In this document: piece after piece, positions 25,585 through 34,890 of the stretch
Position numbering within the stretch: the stretch's first letter is position 1
Layout of the letters: each line of letters starts with the position of its first letter
Assembly: GCF_022829385.1 (NCBI RefSeq)
Contig: NZ_JAKSXX010000144.1
Span: 1 to 64,000 of the forward strand
DNA length: 64,000 nucleotides
DNA from: Methylobacterium sp. J-070
GTDB lineage: Bacteria > Pseudomonadota > Alphaproteobacteria > Rhizobiales > Beijerinckiaceae
Direction: 5' to 3'
The notes under the pieces: model-generated
What the model saw: the letters and a program-made list of their open reading frames with translations, nothing else
Told to the model about the DNA's origin: nothing
Database searches by the model: none
Translations under genes and position numbers: made by a program

Positions 25585-26217
25585 TCATCCCCCCAACCCG
25601 GCAGACGCCGCCTTCGCGGCGGCGGCCGAGCGGGAGGTGACCTCGAGGGTCCGCAGCAATGCCGACACGTGGATGCGGACGGTGAAGGGAGAGATGTCCA
25701 GCTCCCGGGCGATCTCCTTGTTCGTGTACCCCAGGGCGACGAGGCGCAGGACGTCGCGCTGGCGCTGCGTCAGGGACGGCAGGGCACCGCGCTGCGGGAC
25801 GAGGCCCGATGCGGGGCTGCACCTGATCACGTACTCCCCGTCGCGAATCGCCTCGATCGCGTCGGCGATCTCACGCGCGGGCAGCGATTTGCCGATGAAC
25901 CCGTCGGCGCCCGCCGCCATCACGGTCCGGATCAGGGTCTCGTCCTCGATCATCGAGACGACGACGATCGAGGCCTTCCGGAACTCGTCGCGCAGCGCGC
26001 CGATGGAGGGCCCGGGATCGAGGCCGGGAAACAGCAGGTCGAGGAAGAAGGCGTGCGGCGGCGGCCCGGCGCGCGACAGCGCCAGAACCTGATCCATCGT
26101 GGCGGCCTCCAGCACGCGGGCCTGCGTGTAGAGCCGCTCGGCGATGTGCCTCATGCCCTCGCGGAACAGCGGATGGTCATCGGCGATGATGAGTGTGTCT
26201 CGCCTCCGGCCGGTCAT
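25585..26217 (-). CDS. NarL/LuxR-type response regulator
   Basis: A 210-residue two-domain regulator. The receiver domain (10-125) has IADDHP, phospho-acceptor D60 in [10 protein letters not shown] and the conserved Lys in FIGKSLPA. The C-terminal GerE helix-turn-helix spans about 143-205 ([40 protein letters not shown]). The ATG at 26217 is preceded by GGGAGCGG on the coding strand; a longer frame to 26325 adds a Pro/Gly-rich leader. It is transcribed before the kinase at 25479, with a 105-bp gap, as a two-component pair. Confidence 0.88.
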   Translation of the reverse strand: MTGRRRDTLIIADDHPLFREGMRHIAERLYTQARVLEAATMDQVLALSRAGPPPHAFFLDLLFPGLDPGPSIGALRDEFRKASIVVVSMIEDETLIRTVMAAGADGFIGKSLPAREIADAIEAIRDGEYVIRCSPASGLVPQRGALPSLTQRQRDVLRLVALGYTNKEIARELDISPFTVRIHVSALLRTLEVTSRSAAAAKAASAGLGG

Positions 26218-26680
26218 TCCGCTCCCGTTCGCGGTATCGGCCTCAGCCCCCGCGCCCGGAACCGGGGCCGCATTGCCGGGCAAGACGCCCCGCCGGTCAA
26301 GGGACGAGCCGCAGGGCATCGGCATGCATCGGCCGGCTTTTCGGCGCGTACATGGAAGTCAATTCCCATCGAAAGGCAATCTTATGTCGTATCTCATGAG
26401 AATAATTATTGGCCTCATACAAAAAGGCAGGGCGTCATGATCGTCCTCATCCTGGGTGCGCGGCGCCGCCTGGCGTCTGGGATCTGGCGGATGTCGACCA
26501 TAGACCATCAAGCCCGGTCCGGAGGCAAGTTCGCCGGCCGCGCCGCGCCGCGCTGGGCCGCGCCGCGCCGGGTGACCGCACCGCGAAGGCGCCCGCCCCC
26601 GCCCCGGGATCGCGACGCTCGGCGGCAGGGTCGGGCGCGCGGGTCCGAGGGCCGGCCCTACGCCGACGGAACGCCGGACC
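26218..26680. other. Spacer upstream of the response regulator and downstream of the permease
   Basis: A 463-bp region with no firm gene. From 26375 to 26440 it is AT-rich and includes an 18-codon open frame (ATG 26384 to TGA 26438) after GAAAGG, which I do not call. The rest is GC-rich. The promoter of the leftward response regulator gene should be here. Confidence 0.35.
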
Positions 26681-28234
26681 TCATCGCGCGGCCCGTCCGT
26701 CCGCCGCGGCGGACCCGGGCAGGGGCGCCGACAGGCGGGTCGGCAGGTCGGTGAGCCGGAGGGACCGGCGCAGGGCCCGGGACAGGGCATCCACCAGCAT
26801 GGTCAGCAGGGCGGTCGCCGCGATCAGCAGCGCGGCGACGTCGAGGCGCAGTTCGGAGATCGCGGCGTCGACGTAGAAGCCGAGCGTCGCCACGCCGAGG
26901 ATGCCGAAGATCGCGCTCTCGCGCAGGATCAGCTCCCACCGGTAGAGCAGGTAGGCCAGGAACTGCCCGTAGAGCCGGGGCAGCGTCTCGTAGCTGTACA
27001 GGTTCAGGCCGGCCGGGGCATCGGCGCGGTAGGCGAGACCGTCGGCGTGGCGGCCCATCAGGTAGCCGACGATGCCGGCATTGTGGATCGTCAGCGCCAG
27101 GATGGCCGGCAGCATCGACGGACCGAGCAGCTGCAGCAGCACGTAGGCGAGCATGTATTCCGGCGTCGCGCGCACGACCACGAGGAGAACGCGCCCGAAG
27201 GGCTGCCCGACCGGCCCGGCGAAGCGGCGCGACGCCAGGGGGAACAGGAGCAGCGCGCCGAACGCCGTGGCGACCAGGGCGACCTGGGCGAGCACCAGGG
27301 TCTCGACGGCGCCGGGCAGGATCTGCTGCGTCAGGATCGGCCGGAGCCAGAGCCAGAACCGGCCCCAGGTTTCCGGATCGCCGAGCGCGCCGGACCGGAG
27401 CGGGGCGGGGACGAGGTCGTGGCCGAGGAGGCGCCCCAGATTGGCGAGCCAGTCGGTCGCCCCGACCGTCCGGGGCAGGGCCAGCACGCTCGCCACGAGC
27501 AGGACCGGCAGGGTCGAGAGCCGCATCCACAGGCGGCGGGAGCCGATCAGGGCGTAGAACGTGAGGAGCAGGGCCCCGGCCTCGGCGTAGCGGCCCTGCC
27601 GGAAGGCGGATTCGAGGTGGAAGCCCATGGTCGGCAGGCCGATGAAGCCGAGCACCAGGGTCGAGCGCAGGGCGCATTCGAACCGGTAGAGCGTGTAGTG
27701 CCGGATCGCGCCGGCGACCTCCGGCAGGCGGGCATACGCGAAGGCCGAGACGGCGCCGGTCCCCTCCGGCAGGACCCGCAGGGCGGACAAATCCGCCTCC
27801 TCGATGATCTCGGAATAGACCTTGGCGCAGATGCCCGCGTAGGGCAGCGCGATGGCGAGCACGCCGGTGGTCGCCGACAGCCCGAACACCTGCATCAGCA
27901 GCAGGGCCCAGAACAGCTCGTGGACCGCGCGCAGGCCGGCGCAGGCCAGCCGCAGGCTCCGGACCCGGGCGAAGGGGATGGCCAGGACGAAGCCGGCCCC
28001 GGCCCCGAGGCTCACCCCGAGGATCGCGAAGGCGACCGTGTAGACGATGCTCCGGACCTCCACCGCGGGGAAGTCCGGATGGATCAGGCCGGCCAGCAGG
28101 CGCTCGAGGTCGGCCCAGGGGTGGAGGCTGGTGACGGCGAGGTCGGAGGCGAGGAGCGCCGCCGCCGCGCCGGCGACGAACCAGCGGGTCGCCGCGGCGT
28201 AGCCCCAGCCGGGGGACAGGCGGTTCGCGCTCAC
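26681..28234 (-). CDS. PhnE-type ABC permease, two permease domains fused in one chain
   Basis: A 517-residue membrane protein made of two BPD_transp_1 domains in tandem, about residues 50-260 and 310-490. Each half has the same motif series: an ELFWALLLMQVFG / TPEYMLAYVLLQLLG helix, LALPYAGICAKVYSE / LTIHNAGIVGYLMG, then YTLYRFECALRSTLVLGFIGLPTMGF / YLLYRWELILRESAIFGILGVATLGF. Phosphonate-type PhnE proteins are usually single-domain and work as dimers, so this is a covalent pseudo-dimer. GTG 28234 overlaps the stop of the ATPase gene. With the ATPase (28231) and binding protein (28921) it forms an importer that is divergent from selD, which points to a selenium oxyanion as ligand (inference). 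Confidence 0.85.
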   Translation of the reverse strand: MSANRLSPGWGYAAATRWFVAGAAAALLASDLAVTSLHPWADLERLLAGLIHPDFPAVEVRSIVYTVAFAILGVSLGAGAGFVLAIPFARVRSLRLACAGLRAVHELFWALLLMQVFGLSATTGVLAIALPYAGICAKVYSEIIEEADLSALRVLPEGTGAVSAFAYARLPEVAGAIRHYTLYRFECALRSTLVLGFIGLPTMGFHLESAFRQGRYAEAGALLLTFYALIGSRRLWMRLSTLPVLLVASVLALPRTVGATDWLANLGRLLGHDLVPAPLRSGALGDPETWGRFWLWLRPILTQQILPGAVETLVLAQVALVATAFGALLLFPLASRRFAGPVGQPFGRVLLVVVRATPEYMLAYVLLQLLGPSMLPAILALTIHNAGIVGYLMGRHADGLAYRADAPAGLNLYSYETLPRLYGQFLAYLLYRWELILRESAIFGILGVATLGFYVDAAISELRLDVAALLIAATALLTMLVDALSRALRRSLRLTDLPTRLSAPLPGSAAADGRAAR

Positions 28235-28905
28235 GCGGCCCGCCCGTAGAACGAGGCGAGGGCCGCCTCGTCCAGGTCGCCGGCGGGGGCGTCGAGGACG
28301 ATGCGCCCGGCCTCGAGGACGACGATCCGATCCGCGTGGGCGAGGGCCAGGGCGATGTCGTGGAGCGCCAGCACCAGGGTCCGGTGGCGCGCGGCCAGCC
28401 GTTCCAGGATCAGGCCGCCCTGGGCGCGGTCGAGGGCCGAGACCGGCTCGTCGCCGATCAGGATCGGGCGGCCGTCGTAGAGCGCGCGCGCCACGGAGAC
28501 GCGCTGCTGCTGACCGCCCGACAGGGCGCCCGCCTTGGCCCGGAGCGCGTCCGCGAGCCCGACCTCCCCGAGGATCCCGCGCACCTCCGCGAGGTCGGCC
28601 CGGGCCGGAAACGCCAGGGTGCGCAGGTTGTGCAGGGTGGAGCGCCGGTCGAGCCGGCCCATGTAGACGTTGTGGAAGACCGACAGCGTCCGCACCAGGG
28701 CCGCCGCCTGCGGGATCAGCGCGGCCCGGGGCCGCGCCTGGGCGTGGATGAGCCCGAGCAGGGTGGATTTCCCCGCGCCGGAGCGCCCCAGCAGGGCGAC
28801 GCGCTCGCCGGCCCGGATGGTCAGGTCCACGCCGAACAGGACCGGGCTGCCGTCATAGGCCGCCCGGGCGTCGGACAGCACGATCTCGGCCTCGGCCTGG
28901 GTCAC
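28231..28905 (-). CDS. PhnC-type ABC transporter ATP-binding protein
   Basis: A 224-residue ATPase, shorter than typical PhnC (about 260). Walker A is LLGRSGAGKSTLLG (about 35-48), signature LSGGQQQRVSVARAL, Walker B PILIGDEPVSALD, and the switch His in LVLALHDIAL. The Walker A-to-signature region is compressed. It starts with GTG at 28905, 15 bp after the binding-protein gene, and its stop overlaps the permease start. Confidence 0.85.
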   Translation of the reverse strand: MTQAEAEIVLSDARAAYDGSPVLFGVDLTIRAGERVALLGRSGAGKSTLLGLIHAQARPRAALIPQAAALVRTLSVFHNVYMGRLDRRSTLHNLRTLAFPARADLAEVRGILGEVGLADALRAKAGALSGGQQQRVSVARALYDGRPILIGDEPVSALDRAQGGLILERLAARHRTLVLALHDIALALAHADRIVVLEAGRIVLDAPAGDLDEAALASFYGRAA

Positions 28906-28920
28906 GGCCGCACCCCCGCC

Positions 28921-29808
28921 TCAGTCCAGCAGGCCGGTGGACCGCGCGACGCGCTCCACCGGCTCGTAGGCGGCGTTGGTCACCGGGATGAACTTCGAGC
29001 GGGCGAAGGGCGCGAGGATCGCCGGATCGGTGATGCCGATCAGGGCCGCCTTCAACCGCTCGGTGAAGCCGGCCCCGTAGATCGCGTCGACGTCGCCCCG
29101 CACGGTCCACTGGTAATCGGGGAAGGGCGGGCTCTCCCAGATGATGCCGACGGCCTTCGGATCGACCTTGCCGGCCTTGCTGTCGAGGTCCCAGACCGAG
29201 TAATCGACCGCCCCGACGGCGAACGCCCCCGACTGGACCAGCTGGATCGTGCGGCTGTGGTCGCCGGAGAAGCCGACGCGGGCGAACACCTCCTCGGGGG
29301 TCTTGCCCGGGAACGCCGCGCGGATGAAGTATTCCGGCATCAGCCGCCCCGAGGTCGAGGCCCGCGCGCCGAACGTGAAGGTCTTCCCCGCGATCCCCTT
29401 GGGGAAGTCGGCCGACCGCGTCAGGCCCGTGCCGGTGTTGGCGATGAGGTAGGTCCTGAACGCGGCGTCCTCGGCCCCCTGGGCGATCGCCTGGGCCCCG
29501 GGCGCGGCCCTGCGCGCCTGCACGCCGGTGAACCCCCCGAACCAGGCGAGCTGGACCTGGCCGTTGGTGAAGGCCGTGACCGCCGCCGGATAGTTCTTCA
29601 CCGGGATATACGTCACCGGGACGCCGAGCTTGCCTTCGAGATAGGTGGCGACCTTGCCGAAGCGCTCGACGAGGCGGCTCTCGTCCTGGTCGGGGATGCC
29701 GGTGAAGACGAAGGCCGGCTTGGCGCTCCCCTGCCCGCCCGCGGATCCGGCCAGCGCGAGGCACCCCAGGCCGACCAGCAGCGACCGGCTCAGCGTCCGT
29801 CTCAGCAT
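28921..29808 (-). CDS. PhnD-type periplasmic binding protein, possibly for selenium oxyanions
   Basis: A 295-residue binding protein. ATG 29808 is preceded by GAGGGA and begins a Sec signal ([21 protein letters not shown], cleaved about residue 24). PhnD-family features are [61 protein letters not shown] and [16 protein letters not shown]. Family members bind phosphonate, phosphite or phosphate. A subgroup encoded beside selD has been annotated as putative selenate/selenite carriers. The divergent selD (30144) makes that the favoured but unproven role. Confidence 0.82.
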   Translation of the reverse strand: MLRRTLSRSLLVGLGCLALAGSAGGQGSAKPAFVFTGIPDQDESRLVERFGKVATYLEGKLGVPVTYIPVKNYPAAVTAFTNGQVQLAWFGGFTGVQARRAAPGAQAIAQGAEDAAFRTYLIANTGTGLTRSADFPKGIAGKTFTFGARASTSGRLMPEYFIRAAFPGKTPEEVFARVGFSGDHSRTIQLVQSGAFAVGAVDYSVWDLDSKAGKVDPKAVGIIWESPPFPDYQWTVRGDVDAIYGAGFTERLKAALIGITDPAILAPFARSKFIPVTNAAYEPVERVARSTGLLD

Positions 29809-30143
29809 CAAGCGTCCCTCAACCGGATTTCGCCATGCGACACCGCAGAGCGGGCACCGCTGTCCAATCAACCGACAGTCAAGCGGGCGCAAGGGCGCCG
29901 GCCCGGCGGCCCCCCGCCGACGGCAGGGCCCCGCCTCCGGGAGGCGCCGTGTCGCGTCGGTCCGGGACGTCCGATGCGTCCGCCCCGGCGTCCGCGCGAT
30001 CGGCGTGCCGGCGCCGGTGCGGAGGCCTGCCCCGACCGCCGTGCGGATCCAGGACGACGCGATGTCGGCTATTGACCGGTCGAGCCGAAGCCGGTCTCCG
30101 GTTTTCGACCCGCGTTCTGAACCCTGCATCAGAGGATCCGACC
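29809..30143. other. Divergent promoter region between the PhnD-type gene and selD
   Basis: A 335-bp GC-rich spacer. The ribosome sites of both genes are at its edges (GAGGGA for phnD on the minus strand; AGAGGATCC at 30131-30139 for selD). No palindromic operator stood out and no additional gene is supported. Confidence 0.4.
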
Positions 30144-31193
30144 ATGGATACAATCCCGGTCCGTCTCACCAGCCTCGCCCATGGCGGCGGCTGCGGCTGC
30201 AAGCTCGATCCCGCCGTGCTGCGGACGCTGCTCGCCGACCAGCCGGTCCCGGGCCCGTTCGAGCGCCTGCTGGTCGGCAACGAGACCGCCGACGATGCGG
30301 CGGTCTGGGCCCTGGACGACGGCACCTGCCTCATCGCCACCACGGACTTCTTCACGCCGATGGTGGACGATCCCCACGATTTCGGCCGGATCGCCGCCAC
30401 CAACGCGATCTCCGACGTCTACGCCATGGGCGGCAGGCCGATCCTGGCGCTGGCCATCCTGGGCATGCCGGTGGGCAAGATCGCCCCCGAGATCGTCGCC
30501 AGGATCCTGAAGGGCGGGGCGGCCACCTGCGCCGAGGCGGGCATCCCCGTCGCGGGCGGCCACTCGATCGACGCCCCGGAGCCGATCTACGGCCTGGCGG
30601 TCGTCGGCCTGTGCGACCGCGCCCATGTCCGGCGCAACGCCGATGCCCGGGCCGGCGACGTCGCCATCCTGACCAAGCCCCTGGGCGTCGGCATCTACTC
30701 CGCCGCCATCAAGCGGGAGGCCCTCGACGCGGCGGGCTACGCCGACTTCCTCGCCACCACGACGCGCCTCAACAGGATCGGGCCGGATCTCGCGCGGGAC
30801 GCGGAGGTCCATGCCGTCACCGACGTCACCGGCTTCGGCCTCCTCGGCCACGGCCTCGAACTCGCGCGCGGCGCCGGCCTGACCTTCGTCGTCGCGGGCG
30901 ACGCGGTCCCGCTCCTGCCCCGGGCCGAGGCGCTCGCGCGGGACGGCTTCGTCACCGGCGCCTCGCACCGCAACTGGGCGAGCTTCGGCGGCCAGGTGGC
31001 GCTGCCCGAGGGCCTGCCGGACTGGCGCCGGCACATCCTCACCGATCCCCAGACCTCCGGCGGCCTGCTGGTGACCTGCACGCCCGGGCGGGCCGAGGCG
31101 ATCCTCGCCCAGTGCCGCGCCGCGGGCTTCGCGCAGGCCGCCATCGTCGGGCGGTTCGAGGCCGGCTCTGCCGGCATCCGGGTCGAGGCCTGA
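30144..31193 (+). CDS. selD: Selenide, water dikinase (selenophosphate synthase) SelD
   Basis: A 349-residue ATP-dependent enzyme that makes selenophosphate from selenide. The glycine-rich catalytic loop [10 protein letters not shown] carries C17, C19 and K20, the equivalents of the essential Cys/Lys pair of E. coli SelD; it is a Cys enzyme, with no in-frame UGA. AIRS-family motifs [30 protein letters not shown] (Mg/ATP), [16 protein letters not shown] and DPQTSGGLL are all present. The product feeds selenocysteine or 2-selenouridine synthesis; selA, selB, a selenocysteine tRNA and the selenouridine synthase were not seen in the window. Confidence 0.95.
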   Translation: MDTIPVRLTSLAHGGGCGCKLDPAVLRTLLADQPVPGPFERLLVGNETADDAAVWALDDGTCLIATTDFFTPMVDDPHDFGRIAATNAISDVYAMGGRPILALAILGMPVGKIAPEIVARILKGGAATCAEAGIPVAGGHSIDAPEPIYGLAVVGLCDRAHVRRNADARAGDVAILTKPLGVGIYSAAIKREALDAAGYADFLATTTRLNRIGPDLARDAEVHAVTDVTGFGLLGHGLELARGAGLTFVVAGDAVPLLPRAEALARDGFVTGASHRNWASFGGQVALPEGLPDWRRHILTDPQTSGGLLVTCTPGRAEAILAQCRAAGFAQAAIVGRFEAGSAGIRVEA

Positions 31194-31684
31194 CGGGCCC
31201 CGATCCGGCACGACCGGGCAATCCCCGGACGGTGGACGCGCGTCGGCGGCCCGAGGGCACGGGGTGAGCCCGGGGCCTTCGCCGCCCCCCGGGGCCGGAC
31301 CGGCGGCCGCGCGCGAACGGCGGAGCAGGTTGTCGTCGCCACGATCGCCGACCGGACCGTTCGGCGGGACGCCCGGCACGGACGCCGATGTCCGTCGCGC
31401 CGGACCTGACGGCGCGTCGTCGATCCCGGATCATGCCCGCACGCGGTCTTTGACGCTCCATCGCTCTCGGGAAGGATCGGCCGTGCCGGCGAATTCTGCA
31501 GATATCCGATCGCAGGCCGGATGTTCCCAGTCCGCGCGCCGGGGCCCGGATCGTAGTCTGTCTTTGGCCGCGGATATGCGGCAATTTTTCGATATTGCCT
31601 AAGGCGATAATTGATGATCTGGTGTCGAATGCGCCGCTTGCGCAGGCCAGATCTGTTCAGGGCGCGTGCCGGAGAATCGCCGAC
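31194..31684. other. Spacer after selD
   Basis: A 491-bp stretch without a convincing gene. Its last 130 bp (about 31555-31684) are less GC-rich, and should contain the promoter of the small secreted protein at 31685. No terminator hairpin with a T tract was identified. Confidence 0.35.
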
Positions 31685-32101
31685 ATGACGCGTCACACCG
31701 CCGCCCTCGAAGCCGTCGCGATCCTGTTCGCCGTCGGCTGCACGATGCCGGCCCGGGCCGAGCCCGCGGCGCTGGGCGCCCCGAAGATGGTGATCTACGG
31801 CAATTACTGCGGGCCCGGGAACAACGCGCCGCTGCCGCCGGTGGACGCCCTCGACGCGGCCTGCGCCCGTCACGATGCCTGCACCCCCAGCCGGGGCCTG
31901 CCGACGCGGGCGTGCAACCTCCGCCTGGCCCGGGAGGCCCAGGACGTCGCCCTCGATCCGACCCAGGCCGACGACCTGCGGGCCCTGGCCGGCGCGGTCG
32001 CCGCCTTCGCGGTGGCCACGCCCGCCGAGGGCTCGCCCGACATGGCGCCCGAGCAGGCGCTGATGCTCGGCGCGCAGATGTTCCTCAACGCGCCCCGATG
32101 A
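31685..32101 (+). CDS. Small secreted protein with phospholipase A2-like motif
   Basis: A 138-residue protein with a Sec signal (ending ARA, about residue 25). The mature part opens with YGNYCGPGNN (residues 38-47), matching the PLA2 calcium loop pattern YGxxCGxG, and LDAACARHDAC (56-66), matching the PLA2 catalytic helix CxxHDxC with H63 and D64. Four or more cysteines could form disulfides. It would hydrolyse the sn-2 ester of phospholipids in the periplasm or outside if active. No other PLA2 motif (the second Asp) is obvious, so it may be a minimal or degenerate member. Start chosen at ATG 31685, the first codon giving a signal peptide. Confidence 0.6.
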   Translation: MTRHTAALEAVAILFAVGCTMPARAEPAALGAPKMVIYGNYCGPGNNAPLPPVDALDAACARHDACTPSRGLPTRACNLRLAREAQDVALDPTQADDLRALAGAVAAFAVATPAEGSPDMAPEQALMLGAQMFLNAPR

Positions 32102-32287
32102 AGCCGCGGATGGGGCGCCCCTGACGCGTCGGCCGCGCCGTTGCGGAGCGCCCCGGGCCGATTTCATCCGTGTTGCTGGACGTTCGACTTGGAGTATTTG
32201 ATCGATAGAGTGTCTATCCGCACATGAATTCAGTCTGCGGCGTATATGGTTGCGGTGAGATTCGATTTTCGAATGTGAGGGGCCGCC

Positions 32288-33094
32288 ATGAGATGTCTCC
32301 AACTCGCCGCCGTTCTGGTGATGGCCGGCACCGCCGCAAACGCCCAGGGCACGGTCGATTTCGAGATCGACGGGCGGAAGATCCATATCGGGGCCTCGCG
32401 CGGCTGCGACGGCCTCTCGTGCGTATCGGTGTCGATCCCCGGCGTGTTCGAGATGGGGCCGAAGCGGCGCCCCCCGGCCCGACCCGGCGTCGCGGATGAG
32501 CCGGACGCGGCTGCGGCCCCCTCCGGTTCCCGCGCCCATCCAGCCCCCGACCGCGCCCCCGCCGACAGCGCATCGACGGCCCAGCCCCCCGCCGCCGCCG
32601 CCGACGACGACGGTGCGCCCGCTCCCGCCGCCCCGCCAAAATCCCTGTCGGCGGTGCCCCCAGTGTCGACAGTGCCCCCGCTGCCGGCGCCGCGGCAGGA
32701 GGCCGATCTGACGCAGGATCCGGTCGGCACGGCGGCGCCGGCCCGGGAACCGGCGTCCCCGTCGCAGCCTCCCCCGGCCCCGGCCCGAGCCGAGACCTCG
32801 CCGCTCGGCATGTGGGAGACCGAGGACCGCAAGGGGATGGTGCGCATCGAGGCCTGCGGGCGCAATCTCTGCGGCTACGCGTGGAACGCCCGGTCGAAGG
32901 CGAACGGCGAGAAGGTCCTGATCGACCTGAAGGCGCAGAGCTCGTCGCGCTGGAGCGGCCAGATCTACGATCCGAACACCGGCCGCACCTACGACTCCAC
33001 CGTCACGCTCAAGGAGGGCGGGACGTTGCGGGTCCAGGGCTGCGCGTTCGGCGGGATGTTCTGCGGCGGCCAGACCTGGAACCGGGCCGGATAG
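32288..33094 (+). CDS. Secreted DUF2147-domain protein with Pro/Ala-rich linker
   Basis: A 268-residue exported protein. A Sec signal (1-19, AANAQ) leads to a short N-terminal segment with a CDGLSC pair, then about 110 residues of Pro/Ala-rich low-complexity linker (about 60-170). The C-terminal DUF2147 domain (175-268) has LGMWETEDRKGMVRIEACG, LCGYAWNA and IYDPNTGRTYDSTVTLKEGG. DUF2147 proteins are periplasmic, of unknown function. GTGAGGGG lies just upstream of the ATG. No operon partner is evident. Confidence 0.75.
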   Translation: MRCLQLAAVLVMAGTAANAQGTVDFEIDGRKIHIGASRGCDGLSCVSVSIPGVFEMGPKRRPPARPGVADEPDAAAAPSGSRAHPAPDRAPADSASTAQPPAAAADDDGAPAPAAPPKSLSAVPPVSTVPPLPAPRQEADLTQDPVGTAAPAREPASPSQPPPAPARAETSPLGMWETEDRKGMVRIEACGRNLCGYAWNARSKANGEKVLIDLKAQSSSRWSGQIYDPNTGRTYDSTVTLKEGGTLRVQGCAFGGMFCGGQTWNRAG

Positions 33095-33312
33095 CGCCGG
33101 CGGAGTCCGTCGGGACGTCGGTCCGGGTATCGGGGGCGCTCTTCGAGGCCCTGCCCGAGATCGTCCAGGGCATCCTTGCGCCGCGCCCCGCCGGGATTAC
33201 GGTCGCGGCGCCGGGCGGGCGTTGGAGCGTCATCCCGAGAGCCGGCAGCCCCCGCTCGGGTCGAGCCTCGAGGGGCTGCCCGACCCCGTCGCCGCAGGTG
33301 GACCGACCGACC

Positions 33313-33831
33313 ATGCCGTGCCGCCCCCTCGTCCTGTTCCCCGATCCCCGCCTCTGCCGTCCCGCCGCCCCGGTCGAGGCGTTCGGCCCGGGCCTGAAGG
33401 CGCTTGCCGACGACGTGCGCGACACCCTCCTGGCCGTGAGCGCCCTGGGTCTGACGGCCCCGCATGTCGGCGTGCCGGCGCGCGTCATGGTGGCCCGGAT
33501 GGCGCCGGAAGCGGATCCGCGCGTCTACGTGAATCCGGTCCTGCTCTGGGCCTCCTCCGACATGGCGCGCCACGACGAGGGCAGCGTCAGCATGCCGGGC
33601 GTGCGCGAGCAGATCACCCGGCCCGCCCGGATCCGGTTCGGCTATCGCGACCTCGACGGGCTGGCCCGCGAGGCGGAGGCCGACGGCTTCCAGGCGGCCA
33701 TCGTCCAGCACGAGATCGATCAGCTCGACGGACTCTTCTGGATCGACCGCCTGTCGCGGCTGAAGCGGGATCGGCTCCTGAAGCGGTTCGACAAGCTGAG
33801 GCGCCTGCCCGCCGCGGGGGAACACGCGTGA
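33313..33831 (+). CDS. Peptide deformylase-like protein lacking canonical metal ligands
   Basis: A 172-residue member of the polypeptide deformylase fold. The three motifs are recognisable but altered: motif I is GLTAPHVG (46-53; usual GxGxAAxQ), motif II is EGSVS (89-93; usual EGCLS, so the metal Cys is Ser91) and motif III is QHEIDQLDG (132-140; usual QHExDHLxG, so the second metal His is Gln137). H133 and catalytic E134 remain. It therefore should not bind Fe/Zn in the normal way and is unlikely to deformylate nascent proteins. A widespread alphaproteobacterial def-like subfamily shares EGSVSMPG and HEIDQLDG. Function unknown. Confidence 0.8.
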   Translation: MPCRPLVLFPDPRLCRPAAPVEAFGPGLKALADDVRDTLLAVSALGLTAPHVGVPARVMVARMAPEADPRVYVNPVLLWASSDMARHDEGSVSMPGVREQITRPARIRFGYRDLDGLAREAEADGFQAAIVQHEIDQLDGLFWIDRLSRLKRDRLLKRFDKLRRLPAAGEHA

Positions 33832-33868
33832 GCGGCGGCGCGACCGATCCCGTCATGCCGGCGGCCCC

Positions 33869-34759
33869 TCAGCCCGCGCCGGCCGATCGCGCGACGACGT
33901 GGTCGGCGATGGCGCCGGCGGTCGTCAGCCAGATGTCGGCGCGGCGCTCGGCGATGTGCTGGAGCGCCCGGCGCAGGGGCCTCAGCCGGTGCGGGCGCCC
34001 GACGATGTAGGGGTGCAGCGCGAGGCCCATGACCAGGGGCGCGGCCTGCGCCTGTTCCAGCATCTCGTCGAAGGCGTCGACGATGGCGTCGGCGAACTGG
34101 CGGCCCGTCTCCTTGCGGGCGACGATGGCGGGGATGTCGTTGAGTTCCTGCGGGTAGGGCACCGCGAGGATGCGGCCGCCGCCGCGGGTCGCGAACCACG
34201 TCGGCTGGTCGTCGTGGTCCCAGTCGAGCAGGTAGCGGTAGCCGGCCTCGGCCAGGAGATCGGGCGTCACCCGCGACTGCGAGATCCAGGGACCGAGCCA
34301 GCCGGCCGGCGGGCGCCCTTCCCGCGCCGCGATCACCGCCGTCGTCTCGGCGATCAGCGCCCGTTCCGCGGCCTCGTCGAGCACGCCCTGCCGCTCCGCA
34401 TTGGTCCGCCCGTGCGCGACGATCTCGTCGCCGCGGGCGCGGAACGCCTCGATCAGCCCGGGGCAGTCCCGGTAGAGGTTGCTGTTGACGAGCACGCTCG
34501 CCGGCATCGCCAGCCCGTCCAGCAGCGCGGCGATCCGCCAGGCGCCGACCCGGTTGCCCCAGTCCCGCCAGGCATAGTTGAGCACGTCGGGCTGCGGCCC
34601 GCCCGGCGCCAGCTCGGCGCCCAACCCTTCGCCGAACGCGAAGGTCTCGAGGTTCAACCCGATATAGACCGCGAGGCGCTTGCCCTCCGGCCAGTCGAAG
34701 ACCGGCCGCTCCGGCAGGGCGCTGTAGGCGTAGCGGCCGTGTCCCGAATCCGTGTCCAT
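33869..34759 (-). CDS. Polysaccharide deacetylase-family (PuuE-like) hydrolase
   Basis: A 296-residue NodB-homology protein. It resembles the PuuE/cyclic-amide subgroup: LAVYIGLNLETFAFG near residue 30, NYAWRDWGNRVGAWRIAALLD, VLVNSNLYRDCPGLIEAFRARGDEIVAHGRTN (the His of 'AHG' is a usual metal ligand), and a late GLALHPYIVGRPHRL. Substrates in the group include allantoin, chitooligosaccharides and peptidoglycan. The next leftward gene upstream (34891) also encodes a deacetylase-type amidohydrolase. No signal peptide, so cytoplasmic. Confidence 0.8.
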   Translation of the reverse strand: MDTDSGHGRYAYSALPERPVFDWPEGKRLAVYIGLNLETFAFGEGLGAELAPGGPQPDVLNYAWRDWGNRVGAWRIAALLDGLAMPASVLVNSNLYRDCPGLIEAFRARGDEIVAHGRTNAERQGVLDEAAERALIAETTAVIAAREGRPPAGWLGPWISQSRVTPDLLAEAGYRYLLDWDHDDQPTWFATRGGGRILAVPYPQELNDIPAIVARKETGRQFADAIVDAFDEMLEQAQAAPLVMGLALHPYIVGRPHRLRPLRRALQHIAERRADIWLTTAGAIADHVVARSAGAG

Positions 34760-34890
34760 GCCGTGTCCCCGTTCCGCGGCACCGAGATAGGGCGCCTCCG
34801 GTCCGTTGTCGCCGTCGGGGCCGGCAGCGCCCGCGACCCCCTGCCCGCTCGCGCGTCCCCGGAGGCGCCGGCGGGCTCAGAGGCCGGGGC

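Noticed and set aside
26384..26440. 18-codon frame with a GAAAGG upstream
   Set aside because: Very short, no family and no conservation evidence; recorded only as a possibility.
33313..33831. Functional peptide deformylase (def)
   Set aside because: Two metal ligands are replaced, so the housekeeping call is not supported.
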